DNA of 64,000 nt, from assembly GCA_029718625.1 (NCBI GenBank), contig CM056379.1:66553626-66617625 (forward strand). The letters are read 5' to 3'. Of this stretch, positions 1-11,800 are shown one piece after another. A model generated the notes under the pieces. It saw nothing but the letters and a program-made list of their open reading frames with translations. It was not told the origin of the DNA and made no database searches. The position numbers and the translations under genes are program-made. Every line of letters starts with the position of its first letter. Positions within the stretch are counted from its first letter, which is position 1. This DNA comes from Synaphobranchus kaupii (Eukaryota > Chordata > Actinopteri > Anguilliformes > Synaphobranchidae).

Positions 1-660
1 TTTTAGCAGACATAAAAATATAATCAAGTCTTGAATAGCTCTTTTGGGAGTGTGAATAAAAAGTATAATCTCTTGTAGTTGAATAAAGGAGTCTCCAGGT
101 ATCTCGCAGCCTATTTATTTGGAAAAATCTGTTAAATCTGTTAATATTTTTGGAGGTCTAATAAACTTTTCCTTCTTTCCAATTCTGTCGTTTTTATTTA
201 AAGAATAGTTTATATCCCCTCCAACTATTATAGTCCCTGTATCCAGAGTATCTAAAATATTCTGGATTTTATTTAGAAATTACATATTTAAGGAGGATTG
301 TAGATAGAGACCAAAGTATATCTTTCACTGCACATAAAACAATTAATTATTAAGAATCTTCCTTCATTATCTTCATGTTGGGAGTTTAGTGTAAAAGAAA
401 CATTTTTATTAATTAGAATACCCACTATTTCAACAATATGTAGAAACAAAAGCTTCACCTACCCAATATCTCTTTAAATATTTTATTTCTCCTTTTCTAA
501 AGTGTAACTCTTGAAGGAAAGCCACATCCGATGATAACTTTGCTAGATGACTTAACACTTTCTGTTTTTTTACACCATCATGTAGTCCATTGACATTCCA
601 TGTAGTCAATTGCAATTTATTTAAAAGTATCTTGGTATGAAGCGTTCTCTTATCACTCAT
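1..660 (-). pseudogene. L1-type LINE endonuclease fragment (ORF2 N-terminus), decayed
   Basis: On the minus strand, the first 76 codons (660 down to 430) read as the start of an apurinic-type endonuclease of L1-clade LINEs. The motif TWNVNGL is followed by a stretch ending VAFLQELHF. Past the first stop, scattered frames continue to the window edge. The last part, near 1-60, reads as SYSRLDYIFMS, matching the C-terminal end of an L1 endonuclease. Frameshifts and stops make it a relic. The reverse transcriptase would lie outside the window to the left. L1 versus Tx1 subclade cannot be separated from this much sequence. Confidence 0.75.
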
Positions 661-1640
661 GTTAGGTATATTGGCAACATAAATGCAGTCTATACATGTC
701 GGTAATCATCACTTTATATCCAAATTGGATTATATCTATAATTAGGATTGGACAAGACCATTTATGGGGCCATGTCATTACGTAGTTTTTATTTTCTATG
801 ACATCAATTAGGGAAGAAAAAAAGAAAAACAAAAAAAACACATTTAACATTACACCTACAAACATTACAACAATTACAACAAAACTAAGGTTATTTCTTA
901 AGCACGCAAGCTTTTAGAGGGTTATAGCCTCCTATTCCACCCCAAAACCACATTGATATTAATAGACAATATAAATAAAACAAAGTTTCCTCTTTGTTTT
1001 TCCTTTTCCCCCTCCCCTCTCTCCTCCAATCTTCCTTTCACCCCCCCCCCCCCCCCCTTACTTTCCAAGTCTTACCTTTCCATTCTTTAATAGGTAGTGG
1101 ATAATTATAATTGAAATATCCTCAAATATTAGTAGTCTCCATTCGTCTCATAACATAACATCGCAAACATATTTACAAAGAAAATAGTCCTCATCTGAAC
1201 AAACATTAAATAAGTAAAGAACATAATAATTAAATAAAGAGAAAAATAAAAATAAATTAAATTAAATATAATAGAATAAAAACTTTCAGATATGTTCAGC
1301 TAGATGCCACAACATAATTTATACCATCTATACAGTTCATTATCCAATTCAAATTAGAAAGTAAATAAATAAATCTGACTTACTTTGTAGTCTTCAAATG
1401 GATTTTGAACATTGAAAAAAATAAGGGGAGAAAAAGAAGAAAAATAAATAAATAAATTGTCCAAATTGAGTTCATTTAGTTGACAACTCTATTTAAGTTG
1501 TAATTAATGTTGGAAATGTATTTTTCAAAGCGATAGTTGCAGCTTCCAGTGATGAAAATTGAGTCCAGTCATTACCTTCTCGAACCTACAACTTGGTCGG
1601 GAACCATAACTGTGATTGAATTCTGATCTTCTCCAGTTGC
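661..1640. other. AT-rich non-coding stretch with a poly(C) tract
   Basis: No gene is visible. There is a run of 17 C at 1041-1057 and several A-rich simple stretches. Part of the beginning may be 5' sequence of the L1 relic on its left. Confidence 0.6.
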
Positions 1641-1659
1641 TTGGTATTAACCAATTTTA

Positions 1660-1800
1660 ATTTATGGGATCCTAATAGTGTGAGGTAGGTCAGCATGACG
1701 TTTGTCATGCCACCCCACACACACAGATAGACAGACACACACACACATTTACACCTCTAATAGCTACCCCCCATTGCCTGTTCTCTGTGGCTAGCCCTTT
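1660..1800 (+). repeat. Interspersed repeat, copy 1 (second copy at 6360-6391 plus 7139-7250)
   Basis: The stretch with GGTCAGCATGACGTTTGTC, a CCACCCCACACACACA run and CTCTAATAGCTACCCCCCAT recurs almost unchanged around 6360-7250, where it is split by a hAT insertion. The family is not recognised. Confidence 0.7.
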
Positions 1801-2439
1801 CCGGTTTCCTAGGGCCCAGAACTGGCCATATGGTCAATTAGAGGTCCTACATTCCCTCTCTCTGAAGGGTTGATTACCACCTCTGTAAGTGATAAATCCT
1901 TCACACCAACATGACCTATTCATCTGAGGTAAACTTCAATTTACAGAAAATCAAGAGAGAGTAAATGGAGGTAGGTTACAATAGGTGACACAAAGATTTA
2001 CATTTACAAGGCAATTAGATTTTAATTATTCGAATCCCAATAAGAGAATGTCCGCCTTTGATTACTTCCCAGAGACTACAGTCCATGTTCCTTGAATAGA
2101 CTCCAGCAGTCTGTGCTTGTTTCCAGCTGTGTAGTGGATAAGAGGCATCTCCACGCCTCCCGCAGTGTCCATCAAGAGATGCGTCTATTTGTTGTGTTAA
2201 CTGGAAGTCTCATCCATTTTCTTGTTTTTGCCGTTTCTACTTCTAATGAGGAAGTTCTCTGGACGGTTTTGCTGGATTAAGGGTGATGTTAGAGCCCTGT
2301 TGTGTCCAGTTTATTTCCCTCAACAGACAGTCCTTTGGAGCGAGTCTCCCCTCTGGGGGAGCTACTTCATAACTGTTTGCAGAGCCGCATTTTTCCTGCA
2401 CTCCTTTTTGAGCTCCATTACCCTGTTGGATTCTTCGCC

Positions 2440-4126
2440 GTCTGGCCTGTGATCTGGTTTCAACTGCTCCTTGCAGTCTGGATACGCTTCTTAAACCTAA
2501 CCCTATCCTGTGGCCATGTTCCTGCTGTTTTTAAGACTGCCCGTGTTACTTGGACCGCTCTAATGTCAGGAACTACCGTCCTGTTTCTCTCTTGCCCTTC
2601 CTGTCCAAAACTCTCGAACGAGCTATCCTTAACCAACTGTCTGTTTTTCTCTACCAGAACAACCTGCTTGACCCGCATCAGTCGGGCTTCAGAACTGGGC
2701 ATTCCGAAACTGCTCTCCTGGCTGTGATGGAGGCACTCACCACTGCTAGAGCCTTCTCCCTCTCCTCTGTCCTGATTCTACTTGACCTGTCTGCGGCGTT
2801 TGACATGGTCAGCCATGAACTTCTGATCTCCACACTCACTGAGATGGGCATTTCTGGGACTGCCCTCTCTTGGACTGCCCTCTCCATCCCCTTTCTACAG
2901 GAGTCCTGCAGGGATCTGTACTGGGCCATCTGTAATGGCTGTTCTTCATTTATATTAAGTCTCTTGGTTCAGTAATTAATTCACATGGCTTCTCATACCA
3001 TAGTTATGTAGACGATACTCAACTCTTCCTCTTTCCCTCCCTCTACCCCACAGGTGCTTGTCTGGCTGACATCTCTGAGTGGATGGCTACCCATCACCTG
3101 AAGCTCAACCTTGACAAGACAGAGCTCCTCTTCATGCCATACAAGACCTCCCCACTACATGACCTCTCCTTCACCATTGACGGTACAATGGTGGCTGCCT
3201 CCTGCTCTGCAAGGAACCTGGGGGTGGTCCTGGACGACGAGCTGGACTTCAAAGAGCACATCAGGGCAACGGCACGGTCCTGCAGGTTCCTCCTGTACAA
3301 CATCAGGAGGATTTGACCGTACCTGACCTCCTACTCCACCCAGCTTCTTGTCCAGACCATGGTCGCCTCACGCCTAGACTACTGCAACTCCCTGCTCGCA
3401 AGCCTACCAGCCTGCACCATTCTGCCTCTTCAACTGATCCGGAACAAAGCTGCCCGGCTTGTGTTTAACCTCCCGAAATTTTTGCATGTCCCCCCCCCTG
3501 ATGAGGTCACTCCACTGGCTGCCAATTGCAGCCAGGATCAGGTTCAAAGTTCTGACCCTGGCCTACACTGCAGCCAATAGGACAGGCCCCACCTACCTAA
3601 AGGACTTAATCCAGAACTATGTTCCTGCTCGACCACTTCGCTCTTCTACAGAGATAAATGTTGACTCGCACTTACCCCCCTCCGTGTCAGCGGCTCTCGC
3701 TCGTCCCAACTGCGGAGCTTTTCCACCCTAGCTCCCCAGTGGTGGAATGAACTCCCCATTCCCCTACATTCTACTCCAACACTGCCTGCGTTCCATCGTG
3801 GCCTGAAGACACACCTCTTCAGACTCCACCTTGACTGATATACTAATCTAGGACCTTTTCTCATGGTACTTGTTCCCTGTGTTTTCTTGTCTGTTTGTTG
3901 TTATAGTTTATAATAGTATTTAGAATAGAATTATAGTATAGCTGATTAACCCACAGCTTACTGTGAACTACATTCAATGTTCATTACTAGGGATAGCTGC
4001 TACATTATGGGAAGGATGTGCTTTGTCTTATCTGTTTTGTAGTTACTTCAATTACCTTTCTGTATGCACTTATTGTATGTCGCTTTGGATTAAAGCGTCT
4101 GCTAAATGACTGTAATGTAATGTAAT
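2440..4126 (+). pseudogene. L2-type LINE, 5'-truncated reverse transcriptase relic with (TGTAA)n tail
   Basis: Overlapping frames give the reverse transcriptase of an L2/CR1-group LINE: NYRPVSLLPFLSKTLER from about 2570, then a segment with LLDLSAAFD, then the catalytic YVDD box at 3005-3016, then the conserved HHLKLNLDKTELLF segment from about 3089. The copy needs several frame changes and contains stops, so it is dead. It ends in the typical fish L2 tail, where TCGCTTTGGATTAAAGCGTC is followed by CTAAATGACTGTAATGTAATG. No endonuclease is present, so the copy is 5'-truncated, as is usual for LINEs. Sequence between 2090 and 2440 is not assigned. Confidence 0.85.
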
Positions 4127-4825
4127 CTTTATTTTGTGCGTGAGTGACGTATGTGTAAATGTGTGTGGCGAAACTTACCTGACGGCGACGAATGGTGGCT
4201 GCCGAGATCGAGTGGCAAACCCCGCAGAAATCAAGACATAAGTGCCTTGTGAAGACCCGGGACCTGAAGGCAGCATTGGTGGCGGATTGCAGAGCTGGTC
4301 CGTGCGAGGGAGCCTGTAGAACCAGGTCGAGCGAGACAAAGCGATTGCCTTCTCATTTGCCGTAAGAAGTGTGTTTTCGCCTCATTCAAGCACAGCGTGT
4401 GTGGGTCCAGTCTGGTGCGAGCGGGGTACTGAGCGGCAGTTGCCACGGTGTCCCGTGGCAAACCCGGCCAGTGTGACAAGGGCGACGGTGAGCAGTGGCG
4501 GGACTGTGACCCGAGTTCGCCCGAGTGCAGGGCAGGCTGATTCCTCGTTAGCGACCACCAAGGGGTGGCGGAGTCGCCCTGTTCTGTGCTGGTTGTGTGT
4601 GTGTTTGATTATTGTTTGCCGGACAGCTGTTATTTGGTTTCTTTTATTTAGTGGATGTCCTCCCTGTGGTGTGGTGTGGGAAGGACTCCACTCTTTGTTT
4701 TCTTTGTGTTCACTTGTGTTTGTGGTGTCGTATGCAAGTGAGTTTGGTGTTGTGTGAATGTGAACTGCTATGTCTGTCTGCGTGGGATCCCCCCGAGTGT
4801 AATAGTGGGGCTGGAGGTGGGATCA

Positions 4826-4857
<32 letters not shown>

Positions 4858-5180
4858 CCCTTACCAGTCGCGTACTTTCTAGTGCACAGTGTGTATGACG
4901 TGGAGGAGTGGCAATTGGGTGCTGTGTGGTGTGGGGGAAATTGATCACGCTTACCTGCGGGTGGGGCTGGCTTTGTCCGGCGAATTCTGTGAGTGGAGGG
5001 AGGGGACAGAAATGTGCAGACCTGGCAAAGTCTACAGTCTACATCTGTGAGCTTTTATGAATTGTGTCTCTAATAAAGCTTGTATTTTTACCTTTTACTT
5101 TTTGGTCTGTGTCCTGCTTGGGGAAGGGTGGATCAACAAAAACCTGGTCAGGGTTGTGGAAGTGAGAATTCCAACCCATG
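4127..5180 (+). repeat. Unassigned GC/TG-rich sequence, possibly LTR or untranslated leader of a retroelement
   Basis: The stretch is rich in GTG words, holds a (TG)n microsatellite at about 4829-4857, and ends with an AATAAA poly(A) signal at 5072-5077 followed by a T-rich segment. This is how many retroelement LTRs look. No paired terminal repeat or target duplication was found. Open frames across it show no recognisable protein. Confidence 0.35.
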
Positions 5181-5551
5181 ACAGCTACATGGGTGTATGT
5201 AGAGGTAGTCGCGCAGACTGTCTGCAGCAAAATAGCTGACCATTGGTTTATCACTACCATAAAACAGAGAGCAATGGAGTACAATGCTTGTAATTGTGTC
5301 CTGTTCATGTCATTTAGGGACAGTAGTCCAACGAGGCCTGGGTAACACCTAAGGAATGACTCCCGATCCTCCTCAAAAGCAACACAATCGCCATAGGCTG
5401 GTACATCCCTCATCTCTCTCTTCTGTGACTGATCCATGTCTAGTTATAACTTTTAGAACTCTCTCTTGTTTTATTTCCACAATTCAATTTTAAAGGAGAT
5501 TGTACAATTGATGTAGTTTAGCACAATCCTATCTGGGTGGGACCTCCAATA

Positions 5552-6135
5552 TGTCGGGGAAGTGAGAATTTAGTAAAATGAATTCAGTAGTTTTAACAGC
5601 CAACGCCCTCGTTTAATGTTCGGCACTCTGAATACAGAACGCGAGTGGCATCAATGGTTAAAACTCCTCACTTATCCAACACTTAAAATTTATTTATTTG
5701 ATTTAATTAGTTAATTATTATCAAAGATATCAATTATCAATTAAATTGCCAAATTCATTGATAGGCAGAGCAGCCTGTTGGATCAACCTTTATCAAAATG
5801 TACAACTCACAACCAGATTAAATTTACGAGATTTATTTAACAAGTATTCAACGCCTTAACTAAAGACGAAGGTTCAACTACCTTAACAAACAAAATGCTA
5901 CAGACATGGACAAGTTACAGTCACAAAAGAAATTATTGAAAGATAATACCAGACCACAGCTTGTCTCTCCGAAGGTAATCCCCAGAATGCGCCAACACCC
6001 AAGTCCAAGAACCAACAGAATATTCAAAAAGTCCCACATCAGATACAAGAATTAGATGCCAACTGAAAAGTCAAGACAGGACCTCATTTTTAAGTGGTTG
6101 GAGAGAGGGGGAGGGGGTCCCTTCTCCAGGCCCAC
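5552..6135 (+). repeat. LTR-like repeat, copy 1
   Basis: It starts TGTCGGGGAAGTGAG and runs through CTCTGAATACAGAAC and an AT-rich middle to a GGAGAGAGGGGGAGGGGGTC tract. A diverged copy lies on the minus strand at about 24880-25559. The TG start suggests a long terminal repeat, but no target duplication or coding part is seen, so the class is inferred. Confidence 0.45.
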
Positions 6136-6391
6136 ACATACTTAATGAATTATCACGGGAGGGACAGCTTTGGCTGTTATTGAAATGTTTGTGAGCTAAT
6201 ATGTGGAGAGACTAGATCAGGCAATAATTAAACCAAGGTGCAAAGCCACTCACTCAGGCAATTTACCACTCTGGCTTCTGCTTTATTCTGGTATGTCCTG
6301 ACCCAGAATCTCCACGTAGTGCCAGTAGGTGTATTAACCATGTATGGTATGTTTAATGTATGGAATCCTAATAGTATGAAGTAGGTCAGCA

Positions 6392-7138
6392 CAGAGGTCG
6401 CACTAGGATTTTAAACTGCCGGCCAGAATGTCCGGAATGATTACAGTTTGTCGGACATATGATTAAAAAAACGGCCATATCTATTTTCAATGCATGAACG
6501 ACAGGCAGGTGCATTTAATGATGTAGCCTAACAACATGTTACAGCGTAGTATTATATTTTGGACTGAAAACGATTTGAAAATAAAGGAATAATATAAATA
6601 ATATAAAAATGTAATATTACAGCTTCGCCTTGCACAAGCGGATGAATTACATTAAAATCGCGCATTTGGTGTGCGTGACTGCGTGCGTAATGTTTTCTCA
6701 ACAAAAGAAGCTGTCTTGATTTTTGCATCATTAGTTTATTAGAACACATTGTTCTTCAGAATAACGATTTTAACATTTATTTACTCCAAGGCAAATTGCA
6801 GAGTTGCGGAAGATGCTATAAGGAAAAAGAGGCAGCAACGACACGTGACAATTGGGATCTGACCTAACGTTAACGAACAACACTTTCGGGAAAATCAGAC
6901 CAGAACAGTGTAGGCTATTGATTTAACAAGAAAAAAAATGCTGATTATATCAAGGCCTAATGATAAATTGCCGTGATATTGAGACTAAATATGTTAAATT
7001 ACTAGGCTGTATTGCGGAGTTATTTATTTTTTATTTATTTTTTTTACCGGCCCGAATGTCCGGAGGGAATTAAATTTTCCGGCCTTTGTCATAAAAAAAC
7101 GGTAAAAACCGGCAATTGGCGGCCTAACGCGACCCCTG
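6392..7138. mobile_element. Non-autonomous hAT transposon with exact 8-base target duplication
   Basis: The ends are CAGAGGTCGC on the left and GCGACCCCTG on the right, a hAT-type inverted repeat. Both sides carry the same 8 bases, GGTCAGCA (6384-6391 and 7139-7146). The intact form of the split sequence is seen at about 1690, which confirms the insertion. Inside there is no transposase. GCCGG-rich inner ends mirror each other at about 6419 and 7047-7120. Confidence 0.92.
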
Positions 7139-7429
7139 GGTCAGCATGAGGTTTGTCATGCCACCCCACACACACATTTATATCTCTAATAGCTACCCCC
7201 CATTGCCGGTTCTCTGTGTATTGTCTCTAGGCTGCTCAGGGCTAGCCCTTTGAAGTTAAATGAAGCGCTGTGTTTTCCTAAATTAATTGCCATATTTCCC
7301 CTGTATCCCCCCACCCCCCGAGACTCCAGCTAAAGGTGGTGGTATTTTTTCAGTAGAACTGTAATGTTATTGGCTAACTAGCTGCTGCAGAATTAGGAGT
7401 AAAATGCCCAGCCCTTCCGGTCAGGTTGT

Positions 7430-7700
7430 ATTCAATTCAATTCAATTCAATTTTATTTGTATAGCGCTTTTTACAGAGAACTGTCACAAAGACGCTGCAC
7501 AGGGAAACAGAAGGAAAATTGAGCAAAAAAACCAGGCCTTAGCCCCCAACCAGCAAAATGAGGTAAAAACTCCCCGGTAGGGGAGAAAAAAACACTGAGC
7601 AGTGGCGAGAAAAAACTCCCCAGTGGGAAGAAATCTCGGAAGGAACCTGGCTAGAGAGGGGGTGCCCATCCTTCGCTGGCCGGCCCGGTTTAGACTAAAG
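7430..7700 (+). repeat. Fish retroelement-tail repeat with (TTCAA)n
   Basis: A short (TTCAA)n array at about 7431-7450 leads into TTTTATTTGTATAGCGCTTT and a region rich in AAAAACTCCCC words. This arrangement is typical of abundant non-LTR retroelement 3' ends in fish, here read from the tail inward. No protein is present. Confidence 0.5.
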
Positions 7701-7898
7701 GTGGACTGAATGGTAATAGTCAATTCAGCGGGAGTGACAAACTTTGACTGTCGTTCTCTGACACCGCCCATAAACTGTAAGTTGTAGTTCACAGTAAAGC
7801 AGGTACCTGGTACATGCGCAGTAGTTTGGGGCTATATTTCTGCTCTCACTACAGGTAGAGAGTTGGCTGAGAGCTTATTTTAATCAGGAATTCCCCTT

Positions 7899-8189
7899 TA
7901 AAGGGGACATGAAGCACTCGGTAAACTGGGTCTGGTTCATTAGCGTTTTACCTTAAATGAGATATGGGGGTGTGTTCAAATCTCGAATCGACCCGTATTT
8001 GCTGGAAAAAGAAGTTGAAGTTTGCCGTTTCTCCACTAGGGTGCAGCCATCTTGGACCAACTGCGGTCGTGACGTCACTAGGTTGGTTCGTCTCAGCTGC
8101 TCAATGTATTCCTACGGGAAAATAGCTGCCTTTCAATGAGCTCAACAATGTATCTTGAGGAAAAAATGAAACAAAAAACGCACGGACAG
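7899..8189 (+). repeat. Interspersed repeat 'AAAGGGGACATGAAGCACT', copy 1
   Basis: About 290 bases are repeated in the same orientation at 44802-45090 with roughly 85-90% identity by eye. It includes CAGCCATCTTGGACCAACTG and GTCGTGACGTCACTAGGTTG. It is probably a non-autonomous DNA element, but no clear ends or target duplication were found. The ORF across it is not conserved in the other copy. Confidence 0.8.
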
Positions 8190-8329
8190 TCATTCTGTAT
8201 TGCCCCGAGATGCTCAAATGAGTATTATCGAACAAAACTTAATTTAAAACTTAATTTTCACTAACTGCTGGCTACTGCCTTGCCTTGATATAACGTAGCC
8301 TATTACGGTAAGTTAACAGCCTGCAAATA

Positions 8330-8872
8330 CACTGCCTGGCCAAAACAAAAGTCGCTGTTGCACCCGTCATGCATAGTGCCCACTGTACAAGCCTCTGGAG
8401 GCAGTGTTATGATCTGGGGTTGCTTCAATTGGTCAGTTCTAGGCTCAGCAATGTTATGCAGCAATAAAATGAAGTCAGCGGAGTACCTGAATGTACTGAA
8501 TGACCAGGTTATCCCATCAATGGGCATATTTCAGGACAACAATGCCAAGATTCATCGGGCTCAAATTGTGAAAGAGTGGTTCAGGGAGCATGAGGAATCA
8601 TTTTCACACATGAATTGGCCACCAGAGTCCTGACCTTAACCCCATTGAAAGTCTTTGGGATGTGCTGGAGAAGACTTGACGGAGTGGTTCGACTCTCCCG
8701 TCGTCAATACAAGATCTCGGCCAAAAATGAATGCAACTCTGGACGGAAATAAATGTTGTGACGTTGCATAAGGTTATCGAAACAATGCCACGACGAATGC
8801 GCACCGTAATCAAAGCTAAAGGCGGTCCAACTAAATATTAGAGTGTGCGACTTTTTTTTCGGCCAGGCAGTG
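8330..8872 (+). mobile_element. Internally deleted Tc1/mariner element with both inverted ends
   Basis: Both ends are present. CACTGCCTGGCCAAAA starts the left end at 8330 and the complementary end finishes at 8872, each flanked by TA as expected of Tc1/mariner. The + strand codes for the C-terminal half of a transposase (about 8358-8690): [10 protein letters not shown], then the second catalytic Asp in FQDNNAKIH, then the final Glu in LNPIESLW. A one-base loss near 8628 shifts the frame before that Glu. The first catalytic Asp and the DNA-binding domain are deleted. Correcting for the lost base, 37 residues separate Asp and Glu, a DD37E-type spacing. Confidence 0.9.
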
Positions 8873-8964
8873 TATATACCTACCGCGACCTAGCATCACA
8901 AGTTAACGCTTGTTTTCTATAGGCAATATTAGCTAGACACTAACCTTAAAGGGATAGTTCAGAA

Positions 8965-10074
8965 TTGTGGACATAATGTCTAGCACAACTCTAAGGTAAC
9001 TGGTAGCATCCACTACCAAACGCACTTAAACACTCCACAGTGCACCCAAAGCAAATAAAATACGACAACAGTCTATCTGGGTTATTTAAAGTGATTATAC
9101 CATCATTTTTGAAGTCAGACTATCGTTGAATCCTTTACTTTGTGCTGACCTAAATTCTCCGTGGAAGTACGGCGGCGGAGCGATACTTTACATTAGCAGG
9201 CAACGTAAAGTATAGCTCTGTCGCCGTATGTAGTGCCGGCCAACAACAACAATATCGCGCATGTGAAAGAATCAGACTAGTAGTATTGTTAGATAACGTT
9301 CAGGTAAGATGGTATTTCGGTGTGTATTTCAAGGTTGTTCAAATCATGCAAAAAAATGGGCACCACAAAGTTTTCACCGATTTCCAGTGGAAGATCAACA
9401 AAGAAAACAGCTGTGGCTTCTTGCTGCTCGCATAGATGTCAATACACCAATTGAAACTCTAAAAAAGTTTAAAGTGTGTAGTGACCATTTCACAGAGGAT
9501 GACTATGTGAAAATCAAAAAAGGACGGTCGGGACACCCTCTACTGAAGGAGACTGCTGTGCCATCACCTGTTTTTCTTCATGCACCGAAAACAACTATCG
9601 AGCAGGTAACTAATAAATGACTCCATGCGTGATCTATCTATTCAATTCCACGGGAAGTCATGGAAGTGGTCAAACTTTTCCTGCAAATGGGTAGCCAGTG
9701 TGCTTGCTTGTATATGCTGTATTATGTTTGTGTTTAGCTGACTTGTTAAGTTACAAATATGTAACTTTACGGCAAAACGGATTGTGTCGGCAACTGTGGA
9801 GTACAGCAGATAGCCTACAGGCAGATACCCTGGCTAATCTACAGCTAGCTCCGCCGGTGTACTTCCACAGAGAATATAGGTCAGCACAAAGTAAAGGATT
9901 CAACAATAGTTTGACTTCAAAAATTATGTTATAATCACTGAAAATAACCCCTATAGACTGTCGTCATATTTTATTTGCTTTGGGTGCACTGTGGAGTGTT
10001 TAAGTGTGTTTGGTAGTGGATGCTAGCAGTTACCTTAGAGTTGTGCTAGCATTAGCAATGTGTGTATGTCCAAA
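8965..10074 (+). mobile_element. Element with about 220-base terminal inverted repeats around one THAP exon
   Basis: The left arm 8965-9182 and right arm 9848-10074 are inverted copies of each other. Shared runs include AAACACTCCACAGTGCACCC and AATCCTTTACTTTGTGCTGA. The left outer end has TTAAAGGGATAGTTC (8947-8961), similar to ends of abundant fish DNA transposons. Between the arms sits a THAP-domain coding exon. An extra hairpin pairs 9168-9191 with 9205-9228. No transposase catalytic domain is present. THAP domains occur in P-like, Kolobok and ISL2EU transposons, so this is probably a shortened member of such a family. Which one is not decided. Confidence 0.7.
9309..9605 (+). CDS. THAP zinc-finger exon, transposon-associated
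   Basis: It codes for an N-terminal THAP domain, a sequence-specific C2CH zinc finger. Zinc ligands are Cys5, Cys10, Cys57 and His60. Other conserved features are FHRFP at about 22-26, the Trp at 36 in LWLLAAR, and AVPSPVF near 83-89 in place of the usual AVPTIF. The start Met is the natural one, because THAP domains sit at the very N-terminus. The open frame runs on to a stop at 9618-9620, but GAGCAG|GTAACT at 9600-9611 is a good splice donor, so the exon probably ends at 9605. No following exon was found before the right arm of the element. It may be a stranded first exon, or a small THAP-only protein of about 103 residues that could still bind transposon ends. Confidence 0.7.
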
Positions 10075-10151
10075 AGAAGGGACAGCATGGAATTATCTGA
10101 AAATGGTTTCCATCAATCAACTACATCATGGCTAAGTCGTAATTGAGACAT

Positions 10152-11150
10152 TGGGCCCTATCTTAGCGATCTTGGCGCTTGGTCTAAGCGCATGGCGCTA
10201 AGTCCATTTAGGGCGTGTCCAAGTCCACTTTTGCTATTTTAACGGTGTGTTTTTTGGGCGCTAAGCACAGTGCAAGGTGCAACTGGGCTGAACCTAGTCT
10301 CTTCATTAATTATAGGTGTGTCTTGGGCGTGACATGCAATAAACCAATCAATGCCTGCTTTTCCACCTTGGCGGATTGCTTATGATGGCGAAACAGACAT
10401 GCTCGTGCGTGTTTAGTGCGATCAAGGAATAGGCTATATGGATCAATAGTTGCCTATGATCAATATTATTTGGGCTAACCATTATGAGTTCCCGGTAATT
10501 CCTGACAGTGCTGTTTACAAAATATATGCGGTTAAATTTCGTTAAGAGCACCTGCAACAGCTGAGAATAAGCGACCAATTGCTTCCATCTCACCTTAGAA
10601 AACGCCAAATTAGCCTGCATGTTTAATGAATTTCATTTGATTATGCAATGAACTCATGTTCAAGCTTCATCCGAAGTTCATTAGGCTACCTGCATTCTAA
10701 TTTTTATTAATAATATAAATAACGTTATTTTGCCTTAATGATGACACTAAATATAATAAATCTGTCAGGTTGGCAACCCATAGGTTTAGCATATTTTCCC
10801 TTATTTTATAATGTCCTGCTTATAGAAATGCGACCAACCTATTTTACTGGTAGCGTAATGCTTTAAAACGATCCACTTTCCCAGGAAGACCGTGAAAAGT
10901 GCGATTTACAGCAGAGGAAACAGACCTGCTCCTGTAAAGCGCACATGCAGATAATGGCATTAAAATTAATTGTAAATTAATTTTGTAACGTGCTGCAAAT
11001 TTCATTTCTAATTAGCCGCTTAGTTCTCTTTAAAATCTTTTGTTCAGTTATGGAATAACAGGTGAAATCAGCGGGGTTTTAATAAGCTGAGAGTATGGAA
11101 ACCTTGTCACTGTAATTAAAAAAATATGAAGATCGAAGAATAGCTAAGGT
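10152..11150 (-). mobile_element. Harbinger-like non-autonomous element, copy 1 (truncated)
   Basis: It starts with GGGCCCTATCTT and GCGC-rich subterminal words, then GGCGTGTCCAAGTCCACTTT and ATTAATTATAGGTGTGTCTT. It matches, in reverse orientation, the element at 38956-42257, and its inner part from about 10440 onward mirrors 39940-40680. The far end is missing. No coding sequence is visible. Confidence 0.75.
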
Positions 11151-11252
11151 TACAATTCAGTTAACATGATGACATTTATCTCCGTTTTTTAACAATAGGC
11201 TATCGAAAAAACTTTGCTGCATGCTTGTACTTCACATGCCCAGACAGTGACT

Positions 11253-11800
11253 CTGTCCGAATCAGAGCCCTATCTACTGTGTCCTGTGTACTAGCATACT
11301 CTGCACTGTTTACTGCATACTGTTTAGTACGCAACATGCAGTTTGCAAAAATTCTCCTCAGCTATGTCCGAATCAACGCCCTTCCATACTATTGAGTATG
11401 CTTGTTGAGCACACTGGATGAGAAAGTTGTTCTAAAGGCGAAATGTTCTCTAAATGTAGTATACTTAAAATCACCAGATGATAAACTTGTTTCTAGGTAT
11501 TCGCTGATAATAGTATGGAGGATATTTTTCACATACTGCATGTACTGAACTGTTCAGTATGCAGTAAACCATACACAGTATATCAGTACACAGTACACAG
11601 TACGTAGTAGATAGGGCTCGGATTCGGACGCAGCTCTTCATACTATTATCAGTGAAAAGCCAGATATAAGCATATCATCCAGGGATTTTAAGTATACTAC
11701 ATTTAGAGAACATTTCACCTACTTTACAACGTTCTCATCCAGTGTACTCAACAAGCATACTCTATAGTATGGAAGAGCATTGATTCGGACACAGACATAT
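11253..11800. repeat. Two interlocked inverted repeats (MITE-like)
   Basis: Pair A: 11253-11345 is complementary to about 11540-11632, with ends TGTCCGAATCAGAGCCCTAT and AGGGCTCGGATTCGGAC. Pair B: about 11364-11524 is complementary to 11634-11796, with ends TGTCCGAATCAACGCCC and GAGCATTGATTCGGACA. The order is A-left, B-left, A-right, B-right. The shared TGTCCGAATC end makes them one family. A third half-copy of A lies at about 55880-55965. Confidence 0.8.

Noticed and set aside
4371..4944. Open frames of 128 and 110 codons in the GTG-rich region
   Set aside because: They cross a (TG)n microsatellite, have biased low-complexity composition and show no recognisable domain.
5039..5437. 132-codon minus-strand frame starting MDQSQKREMRDV
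   Set aside because: The first 60 residues look protein-like, but the rest runs through LTR-like DNA with a poly(A) signal on the other strand. No family was recognised and no splice partner seen.
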